From Terriglobia bacterium (GTDB lineage Bacteria > Acidobacteriota > Terriglobia > Terriglobales > Acidobacteriaceae), in NCBI GenBank assembly GCA_020072645.1, contig JAIQGK010000002.1, positions 62,001 through 126,000 on the forward strand: a stretch of 64,000 nt of DNA, given 5' to 3'. This document shows, piece after piece, positions 42,935 through 53,700 of this stretch. The notes below the pieces were generated by a model that made no database searches, had not been told where the DNA came from, and saw only the letters and a list, made by a program, of their open reading frames with translations. Positions within the stretch are counted from its first letter, which is position 1. Every line of letters starts with the position of its first letter. Position numbers and translations under genes: made by a program.

Positions 42935-44896
42935 TCAGGAAAGGTTCTTTTGCGCCTGCGACGAATCCATCTTGAGTGTAACAGCGGTCTGGTCTGTACC
43001 GGAAAGGGCCTGCCAGCCTCGCCGTGAGAGGTCCCAGAAAATCAGATAACCGGCTACGGCAGCAATCGCCAGCAGCAGGAGACCAACGGCGAGTTCGCCA
43101 AAGATGATCTTGCCGATTCCGAAGAGAGTTCCATAGACGAGCACGCATCCCATGAGCCAGTCAAAAGCGTTGCTGCCGATATCGCGCACTTGTGGGATTT
43201 CTGGCGCTAGTGCCGCAATGCGCTTCCAGCCATGCACCGTCGGTCGCACGCGACGATAAAACGCCAGCAGCTTTTCTTCTGACTCCGCGGGGGTTAGAAA
43301 AGTGACCGCGATCCATGCCACGGTCGTGATTCCCGCCGTGATCAATGAAGTCTTGGCAAATGTAACTGGATCGTCGCCGGGAAAATGCTTGTTGAGATAA
43401 ACCGCAACCACGGCGGCAACGACCATGGCGCTGATCTCGCTCCATGCGCTGATGCGCCACCAGTACCAGCGCAGGATGTATACCGCTCCAGTCCCCACGC
43501 CCAGGCCAAGAACGATTTGCCATCCTTGGCCAACCGAATGCAATTGCGAAGCGACATAGCCGCTGATTAACACCATCAGGATGGTAAAAAGCCGTCCCAC
43601 TGCCACGTAATGTTTCTCAGTTTTCTGTCGCACCATAAACCGGCGGTACAAGTCGTTTACCAGATAAGAAACACCCCAGTTCAGTTGCGTCCCCAGGGTG
43701 GACATAAAGGCCGCAAGAAACGCGGCCACCATCACACCGCGCAGAGCTGGAGGAAGAAAATCACGCAATACCATTACGTAGCCCTGCTGGGGATTCGCGC
43801 CAAATGCAGCGTCAGGACGCAGGCCGCCATGTGGTGAATACACAGCCAGCGCGACTAATCCCGTGATAATCCATGGCCACGGACGTACAGCGTAATGGGC
43901 AATGTTGAACCAAAGAGTCGCGCCCAGTGAATTCTTTTCGTCGCGGGCGCAGAACATGCGTTGCGCCACGTAGCCTCCGCCGCCCGGCTCCGCGCCTGGG
44001 TACCATGCTGACCACCACTGCACACCGAGATACATCAGGAACGTTAACACCGGCAATGTCCAGATGGCGCTCGATGTCCAGCCAAGATGGAAGTCAGGAA
44101 AGAACGCCAGCGGGTTCGATGTCTGCACTCCAGTCTTTTGCACCTGCTGGCCAATAAACTGGAGCTGAAGCTTGAGTGCCTGCATGCCCCCGACTTTCAC
44201 CACCGCAACCCATGCCAGAACGATCACCATCGTCATCTTCAAGGCAAACTGAAACAGGTCGGTCACGAGCACGCCCCAAAGACCGCCGATGGATGTGTAA
44301 ATGCCGGTAAAAGGAATCAACACGAAAATACAGATCAGCAAGGCCGTGTGGCTGGGAGCGCCCAGCGTGTAATGCAGCAGAGTGTGTCCACCCAGAGTCA
44401 GTTGCAGGACTTTGCCCTGCGCAATGAGCGGCCCCAGCAGAACTGCGATAATGCTGACCATAGCGTTGGTGACCCAGCCCAGGATGAGACAATTCATCGC
44501 CAAGCCGAGATATATGGCTTTGAATCCGCGTAGAAACGCCGCCGGTTTGCCGCCATAGCGCATCTCAGTGAGTTCCACGTCGGTCAGCACTTCCGCACGA
44601 CGCCAGTAGCGGGCAAAGAAAAAGACAGTGAGCATGCCGCCAAGGCAAGATGTCCACCATATCCAGTTGCCGGCGATTCCCTGCGTCGCAATCACGCCGC
44701 TCACAAACAGCGGAGTGTCCGCAGCAAAAGTTGTGGCGACCATGGAGGTCCCGGCCAGCCACCAGGAGACATTCCGTCCGGACACAAAAAACTCTTCGGT
44801 GTTGCCGCCCGAGCGACGGCGGTAGTAAATGCCAATCGCCAGGTTAATCAGCAGATAGCCGCCGATCACGATCCAGTCAGTCCAGGTTAGTGACAC
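42935..44896 (-). CDS. Sodium/solute symporter (SSS family)
   Basis: A 653-residue inner-membrane protein with about 14 hydrophobic helices. The first two (WIVIGGYLLINLAIGIYY, then EEFFVSGRNVSWWLAGTSM) show the SSS/SGLT N-terminal pattern. FAADTPLFVSGVI and the later GVMVAAFLAAFMSTLGTQLNWG match the sodium-site helices of the LeuT-like fold. A soluble stretch at about 540-580 separates the last helices. The substrate is probably a sugar or amino-sugar. It is divergent from the NagZ-like GH3 gene across a 213-bp gap, which suggests uptake of its product. Confidence 0.87.
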   Translation of the reverse strand: MSLTWTDWIVIGGYLLINLAIGIYYRRRSGGNTEEFFVSGRNVSWWLAGTSMVATTFAADTPLFVSGVIATQGIAGNWIWWTSCLGGMLTVFFFARYWRRAEVLTDVELTEMRYGGKPAAFLRGFKAIYLGLAMNCLILGWVTNAMVSIIAVLLGPLIAQGKVLQLTLGGHTLLHYTLGAPSHTALLICIFVLIPFTGIYTSIGGLWGVLVTDLFQFALKMTMVIVLAWVAVVKVGGMQALKLQLQFIGQQVQKTGVQTSNPLAFFPDFHLGWTSSAIWTLPVLTFLMYLGVQWWSAWYPGAEPGGGGYVAQRMFCARDEKNSLGATLWFNIAHYAVRPWPWIITGLVALAVYSPHGGLRPDAAFGANPQQGYVMVLRDFLPPALRGVMVAAFLAAFMSTLGTQLNWGVSYLVNDLYRRFMVRQKTEKHYVAVGRLFTILMVLISGYVASQLHSVGQGWQIVLGLGVGTGAVYILRWYWWRISAWSEISAMVVAAVVAVYLNKHFPGDDPVTFAKTSLITAGITTVAWIAVTFLTPAESEEKLLAFYRRVRPTVHGWKRIAALAPEIPQVRDIGSNAFDWLMGCVLVYGTLFGIGKIIFGELAVGLLLLAIAAVAGYLIFWDLSRRGWQALSGTDQTAVTLKMDSSQAQKNLS

Positions 44897-45109
44897 AAGA
44901 TCTCCTAGCTTCTCGCTAAAGACGTATCAGCCGATGAGTGGCGGCTCGTCGCCAGACTAGCAGAAGAACGCGCTGGAGTGTCCCGGGGAAACCGCTTAAC
45001 CAACGGGGGAGCGCCTGCAAGGTCAACGCCTGTGAACCATGCCCGATACTGTCCGATCGTTCACGATATTCTGACCAAACCAACTCCGCATTTCTGGTAT
45101 CGTTGCGAA

Positions 45110-47026
45110 ATGGTGCAAAAGTTGGTCCAAAATTTGGTGGTCGTCGGCATTGTTCTGCTCGCCCTCTCGTCTCACGCCGTTGCCGGCGATTTTCAGCGCG
45201 TCGGGCCAGTCCATCTTGATCATGACGGCGAAAAGTGGGCCCAAAAAACTCTCAAGAAGCTCTCTCTTGAAGAAAAAATTGGGCAGATGTTCATGATCCG
45301 GCTGGCCATGCCACAATTTGTGAACCTCAAAAACCCCGAGTACCTGAACTGGCTCGACCAGATTGCGCGCTATCACCTGGGCTCTGTTCTGTTGACTGTA
45401 CCTGCTGAAGGCCCATCCCTTTCCAAGAGCGAGCCCTATGAAGCGGCCATGCTGGTTAACCAGCTTCAGCGCGCCTCCAAAATCCCACTGCTTGTGGCTG
45501 CCGACTATGAACGCGGCCTCTCTATGCGTCTGTATGGGACTACGGTCTTTCCGCACAGCATGGCTTTTGGGGCCGCAGCCAAGCCGGAATTTGCCGAACA
45601 GTTCGGAAAGATTGTCGCTCAGGAATCCCGCGCCATCGGCGTGCAGTGGAACCTGATGCCCATCGCCGACGTGAATTCCAACCCCGCGAATCCTGTCATC
45701 AATACTCGCTCCTTTGGTGAAGATCCCGCACAGGTGAGCTCTCTGGTGGCAGCTTACATTCGCGGAGCGCGCAACAACGGCCTTCTCACTGCCGCCAAGC
45801 ATTTTCCGGGACACGGCGATACCTCTACCGATTCGCATCTGGGATTGGCTGCGGTGAATCGCACGCGCGAACAGATCAATCAGATTGATCTTCCTCCTTT
45901 CCGCGCCGCCATCGCCGCGGGAACCGACGCCGTCATGGTGGCGCACATCACAGCTCCTGTGCTCGAACCAGACCGGTCGCGGGTCGCCACCAACTCGCCC
46001 GCGATCGTCACCGGGATTCTTAAGCAGCAGCTCGGTTTCAAGGGACTGGTAATGACCGACGCCATGGATATGGCCGGCCTCACCGCCGTGTATCCGGAAG
46101 GCGGTTCCGCAGCGGCCAAACACGCTGCCATCGACACTGTAAGAGCGGGCAATGACATGCTGATTCTCTTTACTGATCTTGATGGCGCGTACAAAGGCCT
46201 TTTGAGCGCTGCGCGCAGCGGAGAGATCCCGGAAAAACGCATTGACGAATCTGTGCTGAAGATTTTGCGCGCGAAGGCGAGCGTGGGGCTGAACAAGGCC
46301 AGCCAGATCGATATCAACAATATTTCATCCATGATTTCCAGTCCGCAAAACCTGGCGACTGCGCAGCAGATAGCCGATTCCGCCATCACCCTTGTTCGCG
46401 ACAACGGCCGCATGCTGCCGCTCAGGCCGCAGCGACGTTCGGCTTCTGCCCCGGCTTATGGAACCGTACAACAGGAAGGAAGCAAGTTCTTGTGCATCAT
46501 CTTTACTGACGACGTAAGAAGCGACAACGGTCGCCAGTTACAGCGCGAGCTACGAGCCCGTATTCCCGACGCAAAAATCATCTTTGTGGATCCGCGCATC
46601 GCCGCCGGTAGTTCGGCGGAAATCCAAAGCGCTCTTAGCTCAGCGGAAAATGTCCTAGCCGCGATCTACTTAATCCCCGTTCCCGGCCGCGCTGTACGCA
46701 AGGAAGGCTCTACCGCGGTGAACACCATTTCCGTTCCAGATGCCACGGCGGCTTTGCTGCAATCGATCCTTGAGATCAAGCGAGAAAAGACCGTAGTGGT
46801 AAGTTTTGGATCGCCTTATTTTCTGGCAGACTTTCCGCAGATTGAAAATTACGTCTGCGCCTACTCGAATGCCAGTACTTCTGAGACGGGAGCGGTGAAA
46901 GCATTGTTCGGTGAGATTCCATTTCGCGGGCGCTTGCCGGTGACAATTCCAGGCATGGCCCAACGCGGAGCAGGCACGGACCAACCTGCCCAAGGCCTTC
47001 GAAGCGGAGCACGCGCCACCCGCTGA
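45110..47026 (+). CDS. Exported glycoside hydrolase family 3, NagZ-like
   Basis: A 638-residue exported enzyme. The ATG at 45110 is preferred because it opens a signal peptide (about 26 residues, ends HAVAGD); the earlier GTG at 44978 adds an unlikely 44-residue leader. The beta-N-acetylhexosaminidase motif KHFPGHGDTSTDSHLGLA is complete, including the Asp-His dyad that serves as acid/base in NagZ-type enzymes. The nucleophile Asp is in GLVMTDAMDMAG. A second alpha/beta domain occupies the C-terminal 240 residues, as in the two-domain Bacillus NagZ. It likely removes GlcNAc from cell-wall fragments and complements the NamZ/AmiE-like protein and MurQ at 27-33 kb. Confidence 0.88.
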   Translation: MVQKLVQNLVVVGIVLLALSSHAVAGDFQRVGPVHLDHDGEKWAQKTLKKLSLEEKIGQMFMIRLAMPQFVNLKNPEYLNWLDQIARYHLGSVLLTVPAEGPSLSKSEPYEAAMLVNQLQRASKIPLLVAADYERGLSMRLYGTTVFPHSMAFGAAAKPEFAEQFGKIVAQESRAIGVQWNLMPIADVNSNPANPVINTRSFGEDPAQVSSLVAAYIRGARNNGLLTAAKHFPGHGDTSTDSHLGLAAVNRTREQINQIDLPPFRAAIAAGTDAVMVAHITAPVLEPDRSRVATNSPAIVTGILKQQLGFKGLVMTDAMDMAGLTAVYPEGGSAAAKHAAIDTVRAGNDMLILFTDLDGAYKGLLSAARSGEIPEKRIDESVLKILRAKASVGLNKASQIDINNISSMISSPQNLATAQQIADSAITLVRDNGRMLPLRPQRRSASAPAYGTVQQEGSKFLCIIFTDDVRSDNGRQLQRELRARIPDAKIIFVDPRIAAGSSAEIQSALSSAENVLAAIYLIPVPGRAVRKEGSTAVNTISVPDATAALLQSILEIKREKTVVVSFGSPYFLADFPQIENYVCAYSNASTSETGAVKALFGEIPFRGRLPVTIPGMAQRGAGTDQPAQGLRSGARATR

Positions 47027-47029
47027 CGA

Positions 47030-47854
47030 CTAATCAGATTCCTGCAAGGTCTTTACGTGCGCCTCAAGCGCTCTTGAGTACTCGCGTTCGGCCTGCAATT
47101 CTGACTGTAGTTTTTTCACCAGGCCTTCCAGGCGCATAATCTCGATCTTCAACTTCCCGGCATCATTCAGCGGCGCAGCTTTTGCAGCCGTAGCGGTGCC
47201 GTTTCCATTCGTTATAGCTGGCTGAGCAACTGAAACTGGGACTGTTGCCGCAGGCGCTGCAACTGCAACTGGCTGGGGCAAAGGAACAGCAGCTGTCGCC
47301 GTGATGGGTAATGGCGTTGCAGGCGCGGGCGCAGCGGCCACTGCGGCACGTTGCTGCACTGGCGGCGGCGTTGCGGGAACAGAACGCGGCGGCATTGGAG
47401 CCGATGCTGCTGCCGAAAAGATACTGCTGAGCGCTACCGCCGCATTCGCGGCTGCGGCAGGCGTGGGAACAGGAGCGCCATTGCTCTTGAGCAGATGCTT
47501 GACGCGGGCAATCAGATCTTGCGGCTGGAAAGGCTTACGCAGAAGCTCGTCGGCCTTTACGGCAAATGCCTTTTCCGCCACCGCGCGATTGACCACGCCC
47601 GACATCAGGATCACCGGCGTCTTCGCCAGTTCAGGATGCGACTTGATATGCTGGCAAACGTCGTAACCGTCCTTGTCCGGCATGATCACGTCAGTGATCA
47701 CAATATCCGGCTTCGCCGTTTCGATTTCCACCAGCGCCGTGGCTGCATCATGGCAGGCCACCACATTGATGTTCTCACGCCGAAAGGCGATCTTGATCAC
47801 TTCGCGCATGGTCGCACTGTCATCGATAAAATAGACAGTGGGAATCGTGCTCAT
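47030..47854 (-). CDS. CheY-like response regulator with Ala/Pro-rich linker and C-terminal coiled coil
   Basis: A 274-residue protein. Residues 5-122 form a receiver domain with the acidic pocket FIDDSATMRE, phospho-acceptor Asp in DIVITDVIMPDKDGYDV, Thr/Ser in VILMSG and Lys in LLRKPFQP. About 110 residues of Ala/Pro/Val-rich linker follow, then a C-terminal heptad segment (KIEIMRLEGLVKKLQSELQA and beyond). Receiver plus coiled coil without an output domain suggests a scaffold or interaction role in motility control. Last gene of the chemosensory operon; its start overlaps the preceding gene by 4 bp. Confidence 0.87.
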   Translation of the reverse strand: MSTIPTVYFIDDSATMREVIKIAFRRENINVVACHDAATALVEIETAKPDIVITDVIMPDKDGYDVCQHIKSHPELAKTPVILMSGVVNRAVAEKAFAVKADELLRKPFQPQDLIARVKHLLKSNGAPVPTPAAAANAAVALSSIFSAAASAPMPPRSVPATPPPVQQRAAVAAAPAPATPLPITATAAVPLPQPVAVAAPAATVPVSVAQPAITNGNGTATAAKAAPLNDAGKLKIEIMRLEGLVKKLQSELQAEREYSRALEAHVKTLQESD

Positions 47855-48627
47855 CTAAAACCTCCATCACCGTTGTCGTGCGCGGACTCATCCAGCTCCC
47901 GCAGGGCTTCCAGCATCAGTTCCGTAGCCGAGCGGAGCACGGTGCGCGTGGCGGCGCTCTCTCCGGGCAAAAATTTATAGGATCCGGTATCCACGCCGTT
48001 GCAGTGCTTCACAATGTGGACCACAGCATCATCGCCAATGCGGTCTCCACTTTCAGCGTGTGTAATATTGCCATTCTCAAAAAATAAGATTCCATCAATG
48101 TCACCCGCATTCACCGAGAGCGATCCGGTTTGGCGCGAGTGCACCAGCATCTGGACCACTCCGGGCAAATCAAGATGAGAAAGGCTGCCGGTCAGTCCTT
48201 CATCGGCTGAATTCAGCATCTGCACAGGATGAAAACCTTCAGCACTACTGCGTAGGAAGGTTTTGATCTGCGCCGCGATCAACTCCGGCCCCAGGCGCTT
48301 GTCCACGTAGTCGGCGCAACCGGAGCGAAAAGCTTCCATCAATGCCTGATCGCCGCCATCGCCGAGTGCAATCACAGGGATATGCGCGGTTTTTGGATCG
48401 GCATTGATGATCGGCGGCAAATCATGAGCGCTGATCTCCCGCAGATTGGTTGAACACAGAATTGCCGAAGGCGTGTCATATTCCAGCATGGTCAACGCAT
48501 AGCCCGATTGCGTCGTGTGGACGACCTCGAATCCTTCAAGCTTGAGCGCCTCAGTAATGCGGCGGGCCAGAAACACGTTGGCATCAATCAGCAAAATCTT
48601 GGCGGGCGTGGCGACCGTGGGGTTCAT
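47851..48627 (-). CDS. Response regulator with DUF4388 (PATAN) domain
   Basis: A 258-residue protein with an N-terminal receiver-like domain (residues 10-125: ILLIDANVFLARRITEAL, the acceptor position is degenerate because CSTNLREISAHD replaces D-x-x-M-P). A DUF4388 module follows (residues about 145-235: GSLSHLDLPGVVQMLVHSRQ, TGSLSV, GILFFENGNITHAESG). DUF4388/PATAN domains occur in gliding and pilus-motility regulators. The missing acceptor Asp suggests phosphorylation-independent signalling. Both ends overlap neighbours by 4 bp. Confidence 0.83.
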   Translation of the reverse strand: MNPTVATPAKILLIDANVFLARRITEALKLEGFEVVHTTQSGYALTMLEYDTPSAILCSTNLREISAHDLPPIINADPKTAHIPVIALGDGGDQALMEAFRSGCADYVDKRLGPELIAAQIKTFLRSSAEGFHPVQMLNSADEGLTGSLSHLDLPGVVQMLVHSRQTGSLSVNAGDIDGILFFENGNITHAESGDRIGDDAVVHIVKHCNGVDTGSYKFLPGESAATRTVLRSATELMLEALRELDESAHDNGDGGFR

Positions 48628-49052
48628 GCCGTCGCCTCCGCGCAGATCAGCTTTTCCAATGCGACGACCGCGATAGTCTCATCGCCAAGGGACAGTATGC
48701 CGCTGACATAAGGTGGCTCACTGCCCGTGAGCGGCGCGCTTGCCGCGCTGGCCAGTTCACATTCGCCCGTGACTGGCACAGCCGTCAGTTCCTGGCGCGA
48801 TCCGATTTTGCAGTTCGCAATCAAATAAAACTTTCTTGGCGGCGCTGTCGGTCCAACCAGGACCTGGGCAACGTCACACACCGGAACAATTCTTCCCCGA
48901 CGTACCAGCACGCCCGTCAGCAACGGCGTTCGATGCGGAAACGTCTGCACGCTGTCTGGCCGCGCCAGCTCAGTTACAGTTTCTGCCCGCAGAGCAAAAC
49001 GCTTTTCGCCCAGAGGAAAGAGCACATACGATTTGTCGCCCTCCGCGATCAT
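48624..49052 (-). CDS. CheW-like coupling protein (second of pair)
   Basis: A 142-residue CheW-domain protein. The start at 49052 is chosen for the ATGA overlap with the previous gene; the longer frame has no support. CheW features are YVLFPLGEKRFALRAETVTEL, TGVLVRRGRIVPVCDVAQVL and the late VSGILSLGDETIAVVALEKL. It is one of three CheW-like proteins in the cluster. They could build alternative arrays or act as phosphorylation-independent adaptors. Confidence 0.82.
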   Translation of the reverse strand: MIAEGDKSYVLFPLGEKRFALRAETVTELARPDSVQTFPHRTPLLTGVLVRRGRIVPVCDVAQVLVGPTAPPRKFYLIANCKIGSRQELTAVPVTGECELASAASAPLTGSEPPYVSGILSLGDETIAVVALEKLICAEATA

Positions 49053-49558
49053 ATCGTCACCACGCCGCGCACACGTTCCAGCCCTGCGCGCAGAGTTTCC
49101 AGCTCTGCCCTGTTCAAAAAAGCGTTGTGATTCACAATCGGCACTACCAGTCCATTCACCACGGCCAGGCCCCGATACCATGCTCGCTCTTCATGGGTGA
49201 AAGCTGGCGGCACCGCATGCAGTGCTGAAATCTCCATGATGCGGTCCGTCGAGTCCACCAGCACGCCAGTAGGCATATTGCGCAGGACCATCACTCGCGA
49301 TGCATGCGAAGCCGGCAGGCGAAAATGCTGCGCGGCATCGATCACAAAATAGGTAGTGCCGCTCCGCTCCAGCGTGTACTTTAGCTTCGCGATCTGCGCA
49401 GAAATTCCTCCCAGCTTGAACGGATGCAGGTCATCCATGCCGCGGATTTCCTTGATCGCGCCCGCGGCAACAGCAAGTTTGTACCCACCCACGGCAAACA
49501 CGATCACATCTTCACGCGCCGCTTTCACTTCTGGCCGCAGCTGTTTCAAGGGCTTCAC
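49049..49558 (-). CDS. CheW-like coupling protein (first of pair)
   Basis: A 169-residue protein with a CheW fold: VIVFAVGGYKLAVAAGAIKEI at the start, a central YFVIDAAQHFRLPAS with MVLRNMPTGVLVDSTDRIMEI, and AWYRGLAVVNGLVVPIVNHNAF at the end. Similarity is weaker than for the other two CheW proteins, so this is a divergent member. It overlaps cheB upstream and the next CheW downstream by 4 bp each. Confidence 0.72.
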   Translation of the reverse strand: MKPLKQLRPEVKAAREDVIVFAVGGYKLAVAAGAIKEIRGMDDLHPFKLGGISAQIAKLKYTLERSGTTYFVIDAAQHFRLPASHASRVMVLRNMPTGVLVDSTDRIMEISALHAVPPAFTHEERAWYRGLAVVNGLVVPIVNHNAFLNRAELETLRAGLERVRGVVTI

Positions 49559-50700
49559 AAGGCCCCCACTTTCGCCGCGCCAAAAATATACAGAACACGC
49601 TTTTCGATCCCCTGATAGATCGCTTCCATCGGCAGGACCTGGTCCACCGCGCCAGTCTTAATGGCCTCTTGCGGCATGCCGAAAATTACGGCGGTCGATT
49701 CGTCCTGCGCAATCACATGCCCGCCAACGGAACGGACCGTCTGCGCGCCCTTGGCGCCATCATTTCCCATCCCTGTTAGGATCACGCCGATTGTCATAGG
49801 CCCGGCATACTCCGCAGCGCTTTCAAACGTAAGATCAGCGCACGGACGATAACCGCTGACGCGCGGGCCATCGTCAAGGGAAATTCTGCCCGTGGGTGAA
49901 ACACGAAGGTGATGCGATCCGGGACATACATAAAGCTGGCCCGGAACAATAATTTCGCCGGCTTCCGCTTCTTTCACTTTGATCTGTGACACTTCCGCCA
50001 ACTGACTGCTGAATTGGGCGGTAAAGTTTCCCGGCATATGCTGTACCAGGACCACCGCTCCCGGAAAATCCTTGGGGAAGTACGGTATGAACTTCATCAG
50101 TGTGGCCGGCCCGCCAGTGGACGATGCCAATACGATGAGCGGAAATTTCCCGGCGCTCTTGGCCGCTGCATTTACCGCTGCGCGGACTTCCTGAAGACCG
50201 TTGTCGCCATTTTTTGAAGCAGGCTCCACGCGCGGTGAAGACGAAGCTACCTCATGCTGCAACTTGGATCGCGTTGCCGTGCGGACCACTCGTACTTTCG
50301 CGGCCATCTTGAGCTTGCGGCACAATTCTTCTTTCACCGAACTCATGTCCAGATCAACGCCGCCGCTTGGCTTGGCCACAAAATCAATCGCGCCCAGTTC
50401 CAGCGCTTTCAACGTGACGTCCGCACCTTCACGCGACTCGGAGCTAACAATCAGGATCGGCTTGGGATTGCTGGACATGATGATCTCCGTGGCCTGAAGA
50501 CCGTCTACGTGCGGCATATTGATGTCCATGCTGATGACGTCCGGCTTGAGTGTCTCGGTTTGGGTTACGGCATCTCGGCCATCACGCGCCTCGCCGCACA
50601 CCTCAAGCTGCGGATCGGACGCAATAATGCCTTGCAGCACCTTGCGCATGAACGCCGAGTCATCCACAATCAGCACCCGAGTTTTCTTACTTAACGTCAT
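49555..50700 (-). CDS. cheB: Chemotaxis protein-glutamate methylesterase CheB
   Basis: A 381-residue two-domain enzyme that removes methyl groups from receptor glutamates when phosphorylated. The receiver domain (residues 8-125) has VLIVDDSAFMRK and the acceptor Asp in DVISMDINMPHVDGL. The esterase domain shows the catalytic Ser in VLASSTGGPATLM, His in LVQHMPGNFTAQF and Asp in ILTGMGNDGAKG. It starts at 50700, 19 bp after cheA, and overlaps the next gene by 4 bp. Confidence 0.95.
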   Translation of the reverse strand: MTLSKKTRVLIVDDSAFMRKVLQGIIASDPQLEVCGEARDGRDAVTQTETLKPDVISMDINMPHVDGLQATEIIMSSNPKPILIVSSESREGADVTLKALELGAIDFVAKPSGGVDLDMSSVKEELCRKLKMAAKVRVVRTATRSKLQHEVASSSPRVEPASKNGDNGLQEVRAAVNAAAKSAGKFPLIVLASSTGGPATLMKFIPYFPKDFPGAVVLVQHMPGNFTAQFSSQLAEVSQIKVKEAEAGEIIVPGQLYVCPGSHHLRVSPTGRISLDDGPRVSGYRPCADLTFESAAEYAGPMTIGVILTGMGNDGAKGAQTVRSVGGHVIAQDESTAVIFGMPQEAIKTGAVDQVLPMEAIYQGIEKRVLYIFGAAKVGAL

Positions 50701-50719
50701 CGCTTACAAAATCTCTCTG

Positions 50720-53700
50720 CTATCCTGCCGCTGCCTTTTCCAACGCCTGTCCCGCCGGCGAGCCGATCAGCTTGGCCACTGCTGTAATAAATTGGTCTTC
50801 TTGTACGGGCTTGGTCAGAAACGCCATTGCGCCCTCTTTCATTGCCCGGTCCCGATGCTTGGCTCCGGCACGCGACGTGACCACCATCACCGGAATGTTT
50901 CGAGTCTTCGCGTCCTGCCGCAAATGCGACAACAGCTCGTAGCCATTCGTTCTCGGCATTTCCAGATCGGTGACAACCAGATCGCAACGCGTCTGCGTTA
51001 CGATTTCCAGGGCTTCCAGTCCGTCCGCTGCCAACTTCACGCGGTAACCGGCCTTCTCCAGCATGCGACCAACAAACTTGCGCACGCTGATGGAGTCGTC
51101 CACAAGCACCACAAGTTTTTCTTCCGGAACAAAATCAATGGCTTCCTGCGGGATAGCTCCATGCGCGATGGCCGCTGCACCGGGAGCAAAAATTCTCGCC
51201 GCATTCGCGCTGGTCATCAGCGGGCGATGTTCAATTGCTTCGCCAGCCACCAGGCGGTTCACGTCAATCAGCAGAATCAAGCTACCGTCAGGAGCGATGG
51301 TGGCACCAGGAAACATCTTCAGATTGCGCAGGAACTCACCCAGGCTCTTGATAACGATTTCATCTTTACGCACAACATCTTCCACCACGATTCCCACCTG
51401 GCGGCCTGCGACATTCGCAATCACCATGCGGAAGTAACCATTGATCGGTTGGATTGGCTCCAGCCCCAGAACGCTATCAAGACGCACGATTTCCGTGACC
51501 ACGTCACGCACTTTCGTGAGCAGCTTGCCGCCAACTTCTTCAATTTCGTTGATCCTGAGCCGCCTGATTTCTTCCACGAATGAAAGTGGCAGAGCAAACA
51601 TGGAAGTACCGCAGCGCACAAACAACGCCTGAGAAATAATGAGAGTGAGAGGAACTTTGAGCGTGAAACGCGTGCCCAACCCTTTTTGTGTCTCTACTTC
51701 AATCTCACCATTGAGCAGTGCGAGGTTTGACTTCACCACATCCAGGCCTACGCCGCGACCGGCCAACTCAGTTTTGCGCGGGGCTGTAGAAAATCCTGGC
51801 TGGAACAGAAGATCGAGCAAGTCGCGTTCGCCAAGTTCAGCGGCACTTTCGGCGGAAAGCATGCCATGATCCACCGCGGTCTTGCGGACCTTTTCGTAAT
51901 CAATGCCGCGGCCGTCGTCCTCTACTTCTATATATATGTGGTTGCCGCGATGGTAGGCCCGCACGGCAACATTGCCGGCATCGCTCTTGCCCTGCTCGTA
52001 TCTTTCTTCGTCGCGCTCAAGGCCGTGCGCCACCGCGTTACGCACCAGGTGAATGAGCGGATCAGAAATCTGCTGGATGATATTGTTATCCAGTTCAGTC
52101 TCGGCGCCCGCCAACGTGAGCTCAACTTTTTTGTTTACCGCCTTAGCGGCATCGCGCACCGTGCGGGAGAGACGCGTGTACAGATTGCCTATCGGCACCA
52201 TGCGCGCCTGCGTAATCTCATCCTGCAGGCGGTGCGCCAGTTTGGTGAACTCGTCAATATCGCCATCCACTCGCCGAACAAAACCGTCAAGCTGCGTCAA
52301 AACTTCAGTGATGTCAGCAGAAATTTCTGTCAGTGAACGCGAGAGGATATTGAAATCGTCATAGCGATCCATCTCCAGTTCACTGAACTCTGCCAGCGAA
52401 TGGTCAAAGCTGTGCGAATAGCTGGAATAACCGCTTCGCAGCGGAAAGTCTTCTGATGGCCTTGGAGTCGGCGCAGAGTGTATGCGGCTGAACTCGTGCT
52501 TCTCCTGGAATTCTGAGACCTTGTCCTGCATGCGCGCCTTGGAGAAATTCAGCACGTCGGCCAAACGTTCCAGTTCGGCCACGCGGCCCAGCATGCGCGT
52601 GCGATTGATCACCAACTCGCCCACGGCGTTCATCATGCGGTCTAAACGTTCCAGGGCAATGCGCACAGACTTGGACTGCGGCATGGAAGCCGGCTCTTTG
52701 CGCATCAGGTCTTCGTCGGCGAACTTTTCGATTCCTTCCGGCTTCTTGATTTCCGCCACTGCATGCGGCGCTACCGGGACCACCGCCTGAGTTTGTATCT
52801 CAGCAGGAGCCGCGGCCACAGCCGCCGGTACTGGTTCATCGTCCGAAAGATGTATCTCTTGCAAGTAGCCGGCAGGAGCTGTCTCCACGGACTGCGGAAT
52901 TGCTGGAGCATGAACATCGCTTACTGGCGCGGCTGAACTGACTGCCGCCTCTTCTTTTTCCGGAGGCACCAATCGCGCGATGCGCGAAAACAGCCCGTGG
53001 ACGGAAACCTGCATAACGGCTTCGTCAGCCCATTGGTGGTAGAGAAATTTCTTAAGCGTATCAACCGCGTCAAGACAGATGTCAATGATCTCGGCGCTTG
53101 GTCGCAACTCACCTTCACGTAAGCGCCCGATCAAATCTTCCGCGCGGTGCGCCACGCTGGATATCCGGTGTAGTCCAACCTGCGCTGCCGATCCTTTTAC
53201 CGTGTGCATGGCGCGTAGCAGCCGGTGAATCTGCTCAGAGCTGGGATTGGTTTCCAGCGAGAGCAGGCAGTGCGTCACAATCTGCAAATGCTCTTCCGCT
53301 TCCGGGACAAAGAACTCCAGGACTTCAGCAGGAACTTCGCCGTCGGGCGGCAGGGGCTCGTAGGGAATCTCCGCTATGGGCGCAGGTGATGCTTCCAGAA
53401 TTGAATCTGACTTGTCAGCAGTCGCGGTAGCAGCACTTTCCGCAGTCTTTGGCTGAGGCCTTTCTTCTTGCGGCTGCGCCACTGCAGAGGTCTGGAACGC
53501 AAAGGGATAACGCTGCTTGAAGACGCCGATGTCTTCTCCCGATTCCACCCCGTTGGTGCTGATCATAATGAGGTCGGACTCAAGCAGTGCCACGGCCTCA
53601 GAGATAAATTCGACTAGTGGGCCAGCCGCATCAGCGGCAATAGTCGCATTCAGCGCGTACTGGAAAATGTGCGCGAGCTTGCCGGAAATTTCAGCAAAGA

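Noticed and set aside
45023-46123. A 366-codon minus-strand frame opposite the GH3 gene
   Set aside because: The plus strand has a signal peptide and the full NagZ motif; the opposite frame has no recognisable domain.
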